The notes: generated by a model from the sequence alone, not told the origin. Positions 1 to 10,700 are shown, counted from the first letter of the stretch. The stretch: DNA of 64,000 nt from Nocardia sp. BSTN01 (GCF_015354405.1 NZ_JADKYP010000040.1:1-64000); one strand, 5' to 3'. Made by a program: numbers and translations.

Positions 1-1268
1 CCGCCGAACAGGATCGCCGAGATCGGCACGCCCTGCGGGTCGTCCCATTCCGGGGCGAGCGTCGGGCACTGCGACATCGGCGTGCAGTAGCGCGAGTTCG
101 GATGCGCGGCAAGAGTTTCGGTCTCGCGCAGGTACCAGTCGTTACCCTTCCAGTCGATCAGGTGGTCGGGCTCGCCCTCGAGTCCCTCCCACCAGACGTC
201 GCGGTCGTCGGTCAGGGCGACGTTGGTGTAGACGGTGTTACCGGCCTCGAGCGTGGACATCGCATTCGGATTCGACTTGCGGTTGGTGCCGGGGGCGACG
301 CCGAAGAAGCCGAACTCCGGGTTCACCGCGTACAGGCGGCCGTCCTCACCGAAGCGCATCCACGCGATGTCGTCACCCAGCGTCTCCGCGCGCCAGCCCG
401 GAACGGTCGGCTGCAGCATCGCCAGGTTCGTCTTACCGCAGGCGCTCGGGAACGCGGCGGCGACGTAGTAGTTCTTGTTCTCCGGGGAGATGAGTTTGAG
501 GATCAGCATGTGCTCGGCCAGCCAGCCCTCGTCGTGCGCCATCGCCGAGGCGATGCGCAGCGAGTAGCACTTCTTGCCCAGCAGCGCGTTACCGCCGTAG
601 CCCGAACCGTAGGACCAGATCTCGCGATCCTCGGGGAAGTGGGTGATGTACTTGGTGTCGTTGCACGGCCAGGGGACATCGGCCTGACCCTCGGCCAGCG
701 GCGCGCCCACCGAATGCAGCGCCTTCACGAACGGGCGATCGGTGCCCAGCTTCTCCAGCGCGGCCTTGCCCATGCGGGTCATCACGCGCATCGACACCAC
801 GACGTATTCGGAATCGGTGAGCTCGACGCCGAGCTTCGGATCCGCGGCGCCCAGCGGGCCCATGCAGAACGGCACCACGTACATGGTGCGGCCCTTCATG
901 CTGCCGCGGTACAGCTCGGTCATGGTGGCACGCATCTCGTTCGGGTCGACCCAGTTGTTGGTCGGGCCGGCGTCGGCCTCGGTGCGCGAACAGATGAAGG
1001 TGCGCGACTCGACGCGGGCGACGTCGGAGGGGTCCGACAGCGCGAGGAAGGAATTCGGCTTCTTGAGCTCGTTGAGCTTCTGGAAGGTGCCGGCCTCGAC
1101 CAGTTGGTCGGTCAGCCGGTTCCATTCCTCATCGGAACCGTCGGCCCACACGACCCGCTCCGGCTGGGTGAGCTCTGCGACCTCCTGCACCCAGGCGAGC
1201 AGTCCGGCATGCGTGGTCGGCGCGGTGCCATCGGATCCGTGAAGACCAGGAATGGTCGCTGAGGTCAT
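1..1268 (-). CDS. pckG: Phosphoenolpyruvate carboxykinase (GTP), C-terminus cut by window edge
   Basis: Cytosolic gluconeogenic enzyme converting oxaloacetate and GTP to phosphoenolpyruvate, CO2 and GDP. About 422 of roughly 600 residues are present, beginning [17 protein letters not shown]. Visible family signatures are the substrate-binding stretch GGYGSGYGG read backwards in the minus frame as [14 protein letters not shown], and the P-loop [11 protein letters not shown] with its hyper-reactive cysteine. The ATG at 1268 follows AGGAGAG at good spacing. The gene lies downstream of, and on the same strand as, the GTPase pair, but a 284-bp gap suggests its own promoter. The adjacency matches pckA (Rv0211) in M. 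tuberculosis as I recall it. Confidence 0.97.
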   Translation of the reverse strand, partial: MTSATIPGLHGSDGTAPTTHAGLLAWVQEVAELTQPERVVWADGSDEEWNRLTDQLVEAGTFQKLNELKKPNSFLALSDPSDVARVESRTFICSRTEADAGPTNNWVDPNEMRATMTELYRGSMKGRTMYVVPFCMGPLGAADPKLGVELTDSEYVVVSMRVMTRMGKAALEKLGTDRPFVKALHSVGAPLAEGQADVPWPCNDTKYITHFPEDREIWSYGSGYGGNALLGKKCYSLRIASAMAHDEGWLAEHMLILKLISPENKNYYVAAAFPSACGKTNLAMLQPTVPGWRAETLGDDIAWMRFGEDGRLYAVNPEFGFFGVAPGTNRKSNPNAMSTLEAGNTVYTNVALTDDRDVWWEGLEGEPDHLIDWKGNDWYLRETETLAAHPNSRYCTPMSQCPTLAPEWDDPQGVPISAILFG

Positions 1269-1552
1269 GAAAACTCTCCTGAGATGTGCGGCGGGCCGGA
1301 AAACTGCCGAAACAGCTTTCAACACCAGGAAGGCCGCCGTTGGCTGTGGACATCCGCCCGGCTCGCCGAACAGCGCGCCCCGGCTGGGCGGCGTACGAGA
1401 ACGAGACGGACACCCGGATTCCTTAAGTAAAGAGGTTAACGCGATGTGACGGTCGGTACGGAATGGGGTTGCTCACTCGGGACCCGGCCGAAACCTTCCC
1501 ACCTCGGCGGCACGCCGGCTGTGAGGGGTGAGCAAACCGCGATCGGGCGGAA
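1269..1552 (-). promoter_or_regulatory. pckG upstream region
   Basis: No convincing gene lies here. An AT-rich patch at about 1420-1440 (containing CCTTAAGTAAAGAGG on the plus strand) stands out from very GC-rich surroundings and lies 150-170 bases before the pckG start. I take it as a candidate promoter, but no clear -35/-10 pair can be fixed by eye. Confidence 0.3.
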
Positions 1553-3163
1553 TCACCCGGCGACCGCGGCCTCCAGAATCGCCAGATCGCGTTCGCAGGC
1601 GGCCACTCGAGCGGGCTGTTCGGCGGCGGTGCGGCGCAGTTGCGCCTCCAGCTCCGCGACCCGGCGATCGGCCTCCACCATGCGCGCGGTGCTCGTGCGC
1701 ACCACCTGTTCGGTCAGCTCGGACTCCGCCTCCACCAGCGCTGTCGCCACCCGCTGCTCGAGCTGGGCCTTCACGTTGACCAGCACATCGGTCACCCATT
1801 GCCGCAGATGTGCCCGATCGGCCAGATGTCCCCGCGCCTGCACCACCCACCACGCGACGCCCGCGCCGAGCGCCAGGGTGACCGGCACGGTCGCATAGTC
1901 CAACGCCGGCACCAGCGACAACGGCGCAACGATCAACCGGCCGAGGCCGAAACCCGCCGATGCGCCCAGCGCGATCATCAGCCGATCCTCGACACCGCGA
2001 TGGCGGCGCTCCGGATCGGGGCCGACCCGGGGTGCGGGATCGGTCGGCGGAGCCGCCGGCGAGGCGAGCGCGGGCTGCGGTTCCGAGCCGGCCACGGCCT
2101 CGATCTGGCGGGCCAATTCGATCAGACGGTGGCGGACCACGGCGTCGAGTTCGGCGGTGGCCTGATTCACCGCCGCCTGCAGCAGCTCGGGATAGCCGCG
2201 CACCGAGCGGCGGTCGAGGCGATCCAGATCGGCACGGGCGGTGGCATTGACGGTGCGGACGCGGGCGCCCACCTCGTGCGTCAGATCGACCCGGGCCAGC
2301 TGCAGCCGATTACGCAGGGCGGCCAGCGCCTGGGCGCGGCCACCGTCGCGACCGGCCAGCGCGGCGGTGCGTTCGGCGCGCAGGGCGGCGACCGTGCTGC
2401 CCGAGCGCAGCGCTTCCATCTGGCCCAGCACCCGGGCGCGGGTGTCGGCGAGCACCCGGGCGGTGACGCCGGCCAGTTGGCCGGGCCCGCCCGAGACCCC
2501 GACCGCGGCGCTGAGCTGCGCGTGCAGCGCGGCCAGGCCGGAGCGGTCCAGCAGCGCGGCGTCGCCGTTGGCCCGGCCCGCGACGGCCAGCCGCGCCGAG
2601 ACCGGAAGGATCTCGGGCTCGGCGCCGAGTGCCCGGGCCAGCATGGCGGTATCGCGATCCAGGACCGAACGCCAGTCGGGATGAGCGTGAACTCCGTTCA
2701 TGGCGAACAGGATTCGAGTTCCCACCGCCTGCAGGCGCGTCACCGGGTCGAGCAGTGCGGCGCCGACGGCGGCGCCCGGATCCACCAGCACCAGCGCCAC
2801 CGCCGGACCGCTGCCGGGACCGAAATCGGTGGCGGCGAGCAGGGTTGCCGGGTCGGTGACCGGATCGGTGAGTGCCACGCGCGGTTCGAAGCGGGACAGC
2901 TCCGTGCGCAACAGCGTGGTGTTGGCATCGTCCGGCCCGATGATGGTCACCGGAACCGGCTGTGCCACAACATGTTCGGCCGTAGATCCGTGCGGTGCGG
3001 CGGAATTCGGGCCCGGTTCGGCCGCAACCGTGCGCAGCAGCGCGCTGCCCTGCGGATTCCACCGCTCGACGACGGCCAGCACCTCGGGGTCCACGCCGGC
3101 GGTACCGCCCGCCCGCCGCCCGTTCAGCTCGGCCGACGCACCGGGTACCTCACAGTCCGGCAC
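1553..3163 (-). CDS. Membrane-anchored GTPase-like protein with degenerate P-loop (Rv0210-like)
   Basis: A 536-aa protein translationally coupled to the upstream GTPase: its GTG start overlaps that gene by 14 bp and follows GGAGCGG. The N-terminal 60-200 region looks like a GTPase fold that has lost its nucleotide motifs. VTIIGPDDANTTLLR (about 72-86) stands where a GxxxxGK[ST] P-loop would be, NGVH (156-159) where NKxD would be, and PVSAR (188-191) resembles the G5 loop. A long helical middle follows, then two membrane helices at about 390-445 (LMIALGASAGFGLG... VPVTLALGAGVAWWVV) and a C-terminal coiled coil rich in Glu, Ala and Arg. Function is unknown; dynamin-like membrane work is inference. 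Position matches Rv0210 as I recall it. Confidence 0.75.
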   Translation of the reverse strand: MPDCEVPGASAELNGRRAGGTAGVDPEVLAVVERWNPQGSALLRTVAAEPGPNSAAPHGSTAEHVVAQPVPVTIIGPDDANTTLLRTELSRFEPRVALTDPVTDPATLLAATDFGPGSGPAVALVLVDPGAAVGAALLDPVTRLQAVGTRILFAMNGVHAHPDWRSVLDRDTAMLARALGAEPEILPVSARLAVAGRANGDAALLDRSGLAALHAQLSAAVGVSGGPGQLAGVTARVLADTRARVLGQMEALRSGSTVAALRAERTAALAGRDGGRAQALAALRNRLQLARVDLTHEVGARVRTVNATARADLDRLDRRSVRGYPELLQAAVNQATAELDAVVRHRLIELARQIEAVAGSEPQPALASPAAPPTDPAPRVGPDPERRHRGVEDRLMIALGASAGFGLGRLIVAPLSLVPALDYATVPVTLALGAGVAWWVVQARGHLADRAHLRQWVTDVLVNVKAQLEQRVATALVEAESELTEQVVRTSTARMVEADRRVAELEAQLRRTAAEQPARVAACERDLAILEAAVAG

Positions 3164-4292
3164 TGCTCATCCGCTCCCAGATCCGCATATATCCGTTGTG
3201 CAACCGGATCGCGGCGCGGCGGGCGGCGGCCGGCATATCGCTGGCGGCCACCGCGCGCCAGCGCTGGGCACGAATCAGCGCGTCGTCGGCGTCCGCCGGC
3301 GTCGCGGACGGATATCCGGCCGCGAGATGGCGGACCTCCGGGCGGGCCAGACCGGCCTGCAGCGCGGTCCACAGCGCCTCGTCACCGGCCAGATAATCCT
3401 CGATCAGGTCGCGGGCGCGCCCGCCGTCACCCTGCGGAATCGCGCGGGCGGCGATGCGAGCCAGATCGTCGAGCAGATCGCCGCCGCGCAGAGCCGCGAT
3501 CTGCTCGTAGCGCTGATGCAGGCGCGCGTGCACCGGATCGATCCCGCTCACGGCATGCAACAACTGCAGCAACTGCTGCGGTCCCAACTCCGGTTCGTAG
3601 CGCAGTGCCACCAGCGCGCAGCTGACCCCGTGCAGGCCCCAGCGCTCCAGCAGCGCCCGGCGATCGGCCACATCGGGCCCGGCCGATCGGTCGACGAACA
3701 GGTCCGGGGACAGCGTGAGCTCGGCGCCACCACCGGCCGCGTGGCGGCGCAGCGTGCGCAGATCGTCGTCGCTCGGTGTGCCCGCACGCGTTCGGACCGC
3801 GAGTTCGGCCACCATCGGGGCGACCGGCACACCCAGCCCGTGCGCCGCCTGATCGGCGGCCACCACCGCATCGCCCCAGCGCGAGCCCACGGCATCGGCC
3901 TTGTTGAGCACGACCATCGTGGTGTCGGGCCGCAAGGATTCGAGAACGCGGCGATCGGCGGGCTGCAGCGAGCCCGCGAGCACATAGACGACGAGATCGG
4001 CGTCGAGCACCGGATCGGGCACGCCCGGCTGATCCACCGGCGCGGTCTCCTCGGCCGACATCAGGGCCAGCGCCCGCAACAGCGTCGATTTCCCGGCGCC
4101 GGCCCGGCCGGTGACCTGAATCCGCAGCGGCCGCCGGAAGGCCACGGCCGCACTCGCCAGCTGATCGGCGATTCCCGGTGCGGACCCGGCGCCGATCCGC
4201 ACCGTGGCGATGAGTTGCTCGAGTTCCGGTGTGGGCCCGCCGTGGTCGTTCACGAAGCCCGGCGAAGCGCTGGTTGCAGTGGCTCTCGACAC
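3150..4292 (-). CDS. P-loop GTPase, dynamin-like partner (Rv0209-like)
   Basis: A 380-aa protein. The P-loop GRAGAGKSTLLRAL lies at about 61-74, the beta-strand DADLVVYVLAG at about 98-108, and a clear G4 motif VVLNKADAV at about 130, so guanine specificity is likely. The remaining 200 residues are helical with no membrane segment, suggesting a soluble GTPase that works with the membrane pseudo-GTPase encoded directly downstream (14-bp overlap). The GTG start follows AAGGGGGG. The region after it (pckG on one side; trmB and mmpL3 on the other) matches the mycobacterial Rv0208c-Rv0211 order, which argues for a conserved cell-envelope or housekeeping role. The exact role is unknown. Confidence 0.8.
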   Translation of the reverse strand: MSRATATSASPGFVNDHGGPTPELEQLIATVRIGAGSAPGIADQLASAAVAFRRPLRIQVTGRAGAGKSTLLRALALMSAEETAPVDQPGVPDPVLDADLVVYVLAGSLQPADRRVLESLRPDTTMVVLNKADAVGSRWGDAVVAADQAAHGLGVPVAPMVAELAVRTRAGTPSDDDLRTLRRHAAGGGAELTLSPDLFVDRSAGPDVADRRALLERWGLHGVSCALVALRYEPELGPQQLLQLLHAVSGIDPVHARLHQRYEQIAALRGGDLLDDLARIAARAIPQGDGGRARDLIEDYLAGDEALWTALQAGLARPEVRHLAAGYPSATPADADDALIRAQRWRAVAASDMPAAARRAAIRLHNGYMRIWERMSSAGL

Positions 4293-4692
4293 GGGTGATA
4301 CCCCCCTTCCAGCGGCAAATTCTGTCAGAAGACGCGCCGGTTGTCGGCATCGACTGCGGATTCACCGGCACGTCCGATCGTCGTCGCGCCGCACGAGGAT
4401 GTGTTATCGATCACACGAAACGGCTTGCCCGAGCCCGTGACCGGCGACGATGGCGTACGACTCGACCGACGCCACCGGTGAGCGGTACTGGCGGCGGAAT
4501 TGGGAATGTTTCCGGCAAAACGGTGGTTGTGCTTGTGTCACAGCATAATTCGACAGTGGCGGACTAACGGGTCACGGATCGGATCACCTACGCTGAAGCC
4601 GCCGGCACACCGCCGGTGCGCGGCCTCGGCGGTGTGGACCCCGGTCGGCCGCGCGCCTGTGCGCCGGTCCCGTGGATCCGAAGGAGGTTGCG
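4293..4692. other. 400-bp intergenic region between divergent GTPase and lipase genes
   Basis: No gene is supported. TACGCT at 4589-4594 is a possible -10 element for the lipase, although no good -35 is evident. A hairpin (4606-4636) and the lipase ribosome binding site AAGGAGG (4681-4687) lie downstream of it. Confidence 0.4.
4606..4636 (+). promoter_or_regulatory. Hairpin in the lipase 5' leader
   Basis: Perfect 9-bp inverted repeat CACACCGCC / GGCGGTGTG with a 13-base loop, 57 bases before the lipase ATG. It could be an attenuator-like or stabilising leader structure; no T-run follows. Confidence 0.4.
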
Positions 4693-6048
4693 ATGAGCGT
4701 CAGTGTAGACGTCATCGGTGACGACGGCACCGCCGTCGCGACGAAGAACGACCGGCCGCTGCCGCCGTCGCAGGACCCCTTCTATCGCGCACCCGCCGAC
4801 ACGGCAACGCACGCACCCGGAACCGTCCTGCGCAGCCGGCCCGTGCAGATCGCACTGCTGGGCCTGATTCCGCAGCGCGTGACGGCATGGCAACTGCTGT
4901 ATCGCAGCAACGACCTGCACGGTCGTGCGGAGGTCGCGGTGACCACCGTGTTGTTGCCCGCCGATGCCGAACCGGGCGAACGCCGTCCCCTGCTGGCCTT
5001 CGAATCGGCGATCGACGCCGTCAGCGAGCGATGTGCCCCCTCCTATGCCCTGCGCCGCGGCGCCCTCGTCCCGGGCTCGATCACCCAGCTCGAACTGCTG
5101 CTCGTCGCCAACGCGCTGCGGCGCGGCTGGGCGGTGAGCATCGCCGATCACGAGGGACCGGACGGCCGTTTCGGCGCGCCCCGCGAACCCGGCTACCGCT
5201 CCCTCGACGGCATTCGCGCCGCGATGCACTTCCGCCCGCTGGGGCTGGGTACCGACACACCGGTTGTGGTGTGGGGCTACTCCGGGGGCGGGATGGCCGG
5301 ATCGTGGCTGGTCGAGATGGCTCCCACGTACGCACCCGAACTGACCGTCGCGGGAGCGGTGCTCGGCGCGCCGGTCGGTGACCCGGGTGAGGTGTTCATC
5401 CGGCTGAACGGCGGCCGCTACGCCGGCTTCCCCGCGATCGTGATCTCGGCGCTGCGCCAGGTGTATCCGGCGCTGGGCGAGGTTCTCGACGGCCGCATCA
5501 GCACCGCCGGGGAACGGCTGCTCGAGCGCGCCGCCCAGCTGCCGCCGATCGTGGCGCTGGCCCGGCTGGCCGGCCAAGACGTGAGCAAATACCTCGATCG
5601 GCCGCTGGAGGAGGTGCTGAGCACCCCCGCGATGTGCGACATGTTCGACGATATGCGCCTCGGACAGCACACCCCGCACTGTCCGATCCTGGTGATCCAG
5701 CCGCTGCACGATCGCATCATCGACGTGTCGTGCATCGATGCGCAGGTCGAGCGCTATCGCGCGGGCGGCGCCGCCGTCGGCTACCTGCGCGACCGGTTGA
5801 GCGACCACTTCACGCTATTACCGCTGGCCACGCCGCTGACTCTGGACTGGCTGGCCGACCGCATCGCCGGCCTCCCGATCACCGACGCCGACACAGACAC
5901 ACGGACCGTCTGGTCGGTCGTGGGGTCCCCGTCGCGCTGGCGCGGACTGTTGGAGCTCGCCGGTACCGCGGGCCGGATGATCCTCGGCCTGCCGCTGGGC
6001 AAGCAGAGCGAACCGCGACTACCCGACGAGCAGCCGCTCGCCGCCTGA
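4693..6048 (+). CDS. Secretory-lipase (LIP) family alpha/beta hydrolase
   Basis: A 451-aa alpha/beta hydrolase of the LIP family (triacylglycerol or ester hydrolysis). The nucleophile elbow is VVWGYSGGGMAGSW at about 193-206, and a C-terminal PLHDRIID region supplies a plausible acid residue, followed by SDHF with the likely catalytic histidine. I start at ATG 4693 rather than the in-frame ATG 4672 because AAGGAGG sits 6 bases upstream of it. No signal peptide is evident, although the family is often secreted, so location is uncertain. It lies between the GTPase pair and trmB, where I do not recall a gene in M. tuberculosis, so it may be an insertion. Confidence 0.85.
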   Translation: MSVSVDVIGDDGTAVATKNDRPLPPSQDPFYRAPADTATHAPGTVLRSRPVQIALLGLIPQRVTAWQLLYRSNDLHGRAEVAVTTVLLPADAEPGERRPLLAFESAIDAVSERCAPSYALRRGALVPGSITQLELLLVANALRRGWAVSIADHEGPDGRFGAPREPGYRSLDGIRAAMHFRPLGLGTDTPVVVWGYSGGGMAGSWLVEMAPTYAPELTVAGAVLGAPVGDPGEVFIRLNGGRYAGFPAIVISALRQVYPALGEVLDGRISTAGERLLERAAQLPPIVALARLAGQDVSKYLDRPLEEVLSTPAMCDMFDDMRLGQHTPHCPILVIQPLHDRIIDVSCIDAQVERYRAGGAAVGYLRDRLSDHFTLLPLATPLTLDWLADRIAGLPITDADTDTRTVWSVVGSPSRWRGLLELAGTAGRMILGLPLGKQSEPRLPDEQPLAA

Positions 6049-6142
6049 CGCCGGGCTCCTCGCCCCTCGCCCGACACGGCCTGACCCGGGATTTCCCTCC
6101 TCGACGCGGTCGATTGCGGCCCTGATCATCGAATACTGGACA

Positions 6143-6946
6143 ATGGACGCCGTGAACGACGCCGCAAACGACACCGCTGGTAGCGACGGGGCCGGAGGCG
6201 GCAGCTTGCGTAACCACGAAGGCCCTTCCCCCGAGCGTGAGCCTTCCCGCCTCTACCCGCGGGTAACGAGCTTCCGCTCGCGTCGTGGCGCGCTGACCGC
6301 GACCCAGCAGCAATCCTGGGAGCGGATGTGGCCGCGCATCGGCCGCGAGGTGAGCGACGAACCGCTCGACGCCGCCGCCTGGTTCGGCCGGACCGCCCCG
6401 CTGATCATCGAGATCGGCTGCGGCACGGGGACCGCGACCGCGGCGATGGCCCAGGCCGAGCCGCAGTTCGATCTGATCGGCATCGAGGTGTACAAACCCG
6501 GCCTCGCCCAGCTCGTGCAGCGGATCGAACGGGAGGGCATCGAGAACATCCGGCTGCTGCGCGGCGATGCCGTCGACGTCCTCGAACATATGATTGCCAA
6601 GGATTCGCTAGCAGGTGTGCGGGTTTTCTTCCCGGACCCCTGGCCGAAGGCGCGCCACCACAAGCGCCGACTGCTGCAGCCCGCGACCATGACCCTGATC
6701 GCCAGCCGCCTGCAGCGCGGCGGAATTCTGCACGTAGCCACCGACCACGCCGGCTACGCCGAACACATCGCCGAGGTGGGCGCGGGAGAACCGCAGCTCG
6801 TAGGCCTGAACGAGGCCACCGGCGGCGATGCGGAACACCCCGGGACCGATACGGTGATCGGCCTCGAACGCCCGGTGACGAAGTTCGAGAGCAAGGCGCA
6901 TCGAGCGGGAAGCGCCATCACCGAGTTCATTTGGGGGAAGATCTAG
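6143..6946 (+). CDS. trmB: tRNA (guanine-N7-)-methyltransferase
   Basis: SAM-dependent methylase that makes m7G46 in the variable loop of tRNA. The 267-aa protein has an actinobacterial N-terminal extension, then SFRSRRGALTATQQQSWER, the SAM motif IIEIGCGTGTATAAMA, FDLIGIEVYKPG and the diagnostic VRVFFPDPWPKARHHKRRL. The ATG at 6143 is the longest start; GTG 6152 is possible and has GACAAT seven bases upstream, like the leaderless starts elsewhere in the window. It is followed after 2 bp by the NYN gene and then mmpL3, the same trio as Rv0208c-Rv0206c. Confidence 0.93.
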   Translation: MDAVNDAANDTAGSDGAGGGSLRNHEGPSPEREPSRLYPRVTSFRSRRGALTATQQQSWERMWPRIGREVSDEPLDAAAWFGRTAPLIIEIGCGTGTATAAMAQAEPQFDLIGIEVYKPGLAQLVQRIEREGIENIRLLRGDAVDVLEHMIAKDSLAGVRVFFPDPWPKARHHKRRLLQPATMTLIASRLQRGGILHVATDHAGYAEHIAEVGAGEPQLVGLNEATGGDAEHPGTDTVIGLERPVTKFESKAHRAGSAITEFIWGKI

Positions 6947-6948
6947 AT

Positions 6949-7704
6949 ATGAGTCTCAGGGAGATGGCCCAGGCGGCCGACGAGGTTGCCGGAACAGTGC
7001 GCGGCGACGAATCGGACGTCGTCGCCGGTGCCGCGACCCCCGCGACGCCGGTCGCCGAACCCGCCGGGGTGCGACGGGTGCTGCTGGTGTGGGACGCGCC
7101 GAATCTGGATATGGGCCTGGGCGCCATCCTCGGCGGCCGTCCCACCGCGGCGTACCGGCCGCGCTTCGACGCACTCGGCCGCTGGCTGCTGGCCCGCACC
7201 GCCGAGCTGTCGGCCGGCAGCACCCAGCGCATCGAACCCGAGGCCACGGTCTTCACCAATATCGCCCCCGGGACCGCCGATGTGGTGCGTCCGTGGGTCG
7301 AGGCGCTGCGCAACGTCGGCTACGCGGTCTTCGCGAAACCGAAGATCGACGAGGATTCCGACGTCGACAGCGACATGCTGGCACATATCCAGTTACGCCG
7401 TGGCGGAGCCGGTCTCGCGGGGATCATGGTGGCTTCCGCGGACGGACAGGCCTTCCGCGAACCGCTCGAGGAGGTCGCGGCGACCGGGGTTCCGGTCCAG
7501 GTGCTCGGATTCCGCGAGCACGCGAGTTGGGCTGTCACGTCCGATATCCTCGATTTCGTCGACCTCGAGGACATCCCGGGCGTGTTCCGTGAACCGCTGC
7601 CCCGGGTCAGCCTCGACTCGCTGCCCGACGAGGGAGCCTGGCTGCAGCCCTTCCGGCCGCTGTCCGCACTGCTCACCTCCCGCCCCGCTCAAGGAGTCGC
7701 TTAG
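6949..7704 (+). CDS. NYN-domain protein (Rv0207c-like)
   Basis: A 251-aa protein with an NYN (PIN-like nuclease) fold: LLVWDAPNLDMGLGAILGG at about 43-61 carries the first conserved aspartates, and further acidic residues occur in KIDEDSDVDSDMLAHI. GIMVASADGQAFREPLEEVA corresponds to the SxDxDF-type segment. Such folds usually cut or bind RNA, but the substrate here is unknown. Its stop TAG shares one base with the mmpL3 GTG start, so the two are translationally coupled, and it lies 2 bp after trmB. This is the position of Rv0207c beside mmpL3 in mycobacteria. Confidence 0.85.
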   Translation: MSLREMAQAADEVAGTVRGDESDVVAGAATPATPVAEPAGVRRVLLVWDAPNLDMGLGAILGGRPTAAYRPRFDALGRWLLARTAELSAGSTQRIEPEATVFTNIAPGTADVVRPWVEALRNVGYAVFAKPKIDEDSDVDSDMLAHIQLRRGGAGLAGIMVASADGQAFREPLEEVAATGVPVQVLGFREHASWAVTSDILDFVDLEDIPGVFREPLPRVSLDSLPDEGAWLQPFRPLSALLTSRPAQGVA

Positions 7705-10700
7705 TGTTCACCCGCTGGGGCGAGCTGGTCCACAAGTTCCGCTACACCGTGCTGGGTGTAGCGGTGGCCGCACTTCTCGCCCTGGGGGCGTACGGATTCG
7801 GTCTGGAAAACCACCTGAGCTCCAGCGGCTGGTTCGACCCCGGAGCGGAGTCCTCCCAGGCCGCGGTGCTCAAGGACGAGGTCTACGGCCGCGATCACAT
7901 GTCCGATGTGATCGTCCTCTACACCGCGCCCGACGGTAAGACCATCGACGATCCGGAGTTCGGGCGCAAGATCACCGACAATCTCAACAGCCTGCCGCGC
8001 GAACATCCGGACCAGATCAACAAGGTCAACGTCGCGTACTGGAAGACCGAGACCGGCGATTGGAGCGCCTCGGCCACCGGTAGCAAGGACAAGAAGTACG
8101 CGTTCGCGTCGGTCGCCATCAAGGGCGACGACGACACGACCACGATGAACAACTATCGCGCGGTCAAGGACGCCTTCTATATTCCGGGCGTCGACGTCCA
8201 GCTCGCGGGCATGCAACCGGTCGCCGGCACGCTGAACGACACCATCGCCTCGGACCAGAAGCGCATGGAGATGCTGGCCATCCCGGCCGTCGCGGTCCTG
8301 CTGTTCTTCATCTTCGGCGGTATCGTCGCCGCGGCCCTGCCGCTGATCATCGGCGGGCTCACCGTCCTCGGCGCCAACGGCATCGTCATGGCGATCACCC
8401 ATGTCACCGAGGTGAACTCGTTCGTCGGGGCCGTGGTGTCGATGATCGGCCTGGGTCTGGCGATCGACTACGGACTCTTCATAGTCAGCCGGTTCCGCGA
8501 GGAACTGGCCGAGGGCTACACCACCCGCCAGGCCGTGCGCCGATCGGTGATGACCGCCGGACGCACGGTCACCTTCTCGGCGACCATGATCATCGCCGCC
8601 AGCGCCGGCATGCTGCTGTTCCCGCAGGGCTTCCTGAAATCGGTGGCCTACGGCACCATCGCGACCGTGCTGCTGGCCGCGCTGGCCTCGCTCACCATCC
8701 TGCCGGCGCTGCTGTCGATCCTCGGGCCGCGTGTGGACGCACTGGGGTTCAAGCGGTTCCGCAAGACCAAGACCGCCGAAGAGGTCGAGAACGGTTTCTG
8801 GGGCCGCACCACGCAGTGGGTGATGAAGCATCCGCTGAAGGTGGCGGTGCCGCTGTGCATCATCCTGCTGCTGCTGATCATTCCGGTGAAGAACCTGAAG
8901 TTCGGCGGCATCAGCGAAACCTATCTGCCGCCGGACAATCCGACCCGCATGGCCCAGGAGAAGTTCGACGAGATCTTCCCGCTGCGCCAGACCGACCCGA
9001 TCCAGCTGGTCATCACCACCCAGAACACCAGTGAGATCAAGGCCATTCTCGACGAGGCCAGCGGCGCCCCCGGGCTCACCGATCCGTTCGGCACCCCGGG
9101 CATCCCGCCGAACGGCTCCGACGTCTGGGTGTCCGAGGCGACCATGGCGCCGGACGCCGATGTCGAGGACACGATCGCCTACCTGCGCTCGATCCATGTC
9201 CCCGACGATGTCGATCTGATGGTCGGCGGGCAGCCGGTTCTGATGCAGGACAGCATCGACTCGCTGCTGGATCGCATGCCGCTGATGATCGTGCTGGTCG
9301 TCTTCGTGACGACGCTGCTGATGTTTTTGACCTTCGGATCGCTGGTGCTGCCGATCAAGGCGGCGTTGATGAGCGCCTTGGGCCTCGGGTCCACACTCGG
9401 CATCCTGACCTGGATCTTCGTCGACGGCCACGGCGCCGGACTGCTCAATTTCACGCCGCAGCCGATCATGTCGCCGGTGCTGGTGCTGATCATGGCGGTG
9501 ATCTACGGCCTGTCTACCGACTACGAGGTCTTCCTGCTCTCCCGCATGGTGGAAACGCGCGCCCAGGGCGCGAGCACCACCGAGTCGGTGCGCAGCGGAA
9601 CCGCGCAGACCGGTCGCATCATCACCGCGGCGGCACTGATCCTGCTCGTGGTCGTCGGTGCGTTCGCCTTCTCCGATCTGGTGATGATGCAGTACATCGC
9701 CTACGGCATGATGGCCGCGCTGTTCATCGACGCCACCGTGCTGCGCATGCTGCTCGTTCCCGCGACCATGAAACTGCTGGGCGACGACTGCTGGTGGGCC
9801 CCGGCCTGGATGAAGCGCATTCAGCAGCGCATCGGCCTGGGCGAACCCATTCTCGACGACGAGCGTCCCGGCACCGGCGAGGTCGTCGACCTGGTCAAGA
9901 CCACACCGGTGACCGATCCCGTGACCATGCAGCTGCCGCAGCTGCCCGACGGGACGCCGAAGGGGCCGCGCAAGCCGCGGCGGTTGAAGTTCCTGCGGGT
10001 CGATCCGGAGGCGCCGACCGAGCAGTTGGATCGCATCGATCCGGCCGCGGCCGGCACCTCTGTGCGCGCGACCCGTGCCAAGAGCCCGACGCCGCCGCGC
10101 GCCGAGAGCCCCGCGCGGTCACGAGCCACGGGGACCGACCGGGCTCGCGCCGACAGTTCGGAACCGTCGCGGGCCGAAGGCTCCGAGCCGTCGGCGTCGC
10201 GGAGTGGGGCGCCCACGATGCGGACCGGCGAGCCGGCGCAACCGCGAGCAACGGAATCCGTTGCTTCCTCGGACGCCGGGGCCCAGAAGTCCGACTCGTC
10301 CGCATCGGAGCAGCCGGGCAAGACCGAGCAGCCAGGCAAGACCGAGCAGCCGGGGAAGGCCGAAAAGTCGGGCAAGGCCGAGAAGTCCCCGAAGCGCAAG
10401 CGTTTCGGCTTCCGCCGCTCGGACTCCGGCGCAGATGCGCCGTCGGCCGATTCGGGCAATGCCTCGCCCGCCGACCACGCTGACGACGCCGCGAATCAGG
10501 CACCGCCTGCCGCCTCGAGCTCCGCCGACGCCACCGCGGCACACACGCCGGCGGGTCCGGAGGGCGGTCGCTCGTCAACCCCGCCGCAAACGCCGGGCAT
10601 CCGCTCCTCCCGCGTGCTGCCCCCGACCGCCCGCCCGCAGCCGCCACGCGCATCCGGTGGTTCCGGTGTCATCGGTGGTTCCGGAGTGATCGGCGAATCC

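Noticed and set aside
102-1262. 386-codon plus-strand frame opposite pckG
   Set aside because: It mirrors the real pckG frame; composition (Val/Gly/Arg-rich, no motif) is that of a GC-rich shadow.
7701-9431. 576-codon minus-strand frame opposite mmpL3
   Set aside because: His/Asp/Gln-rich shadow of a strongly supported gene on the other strand.
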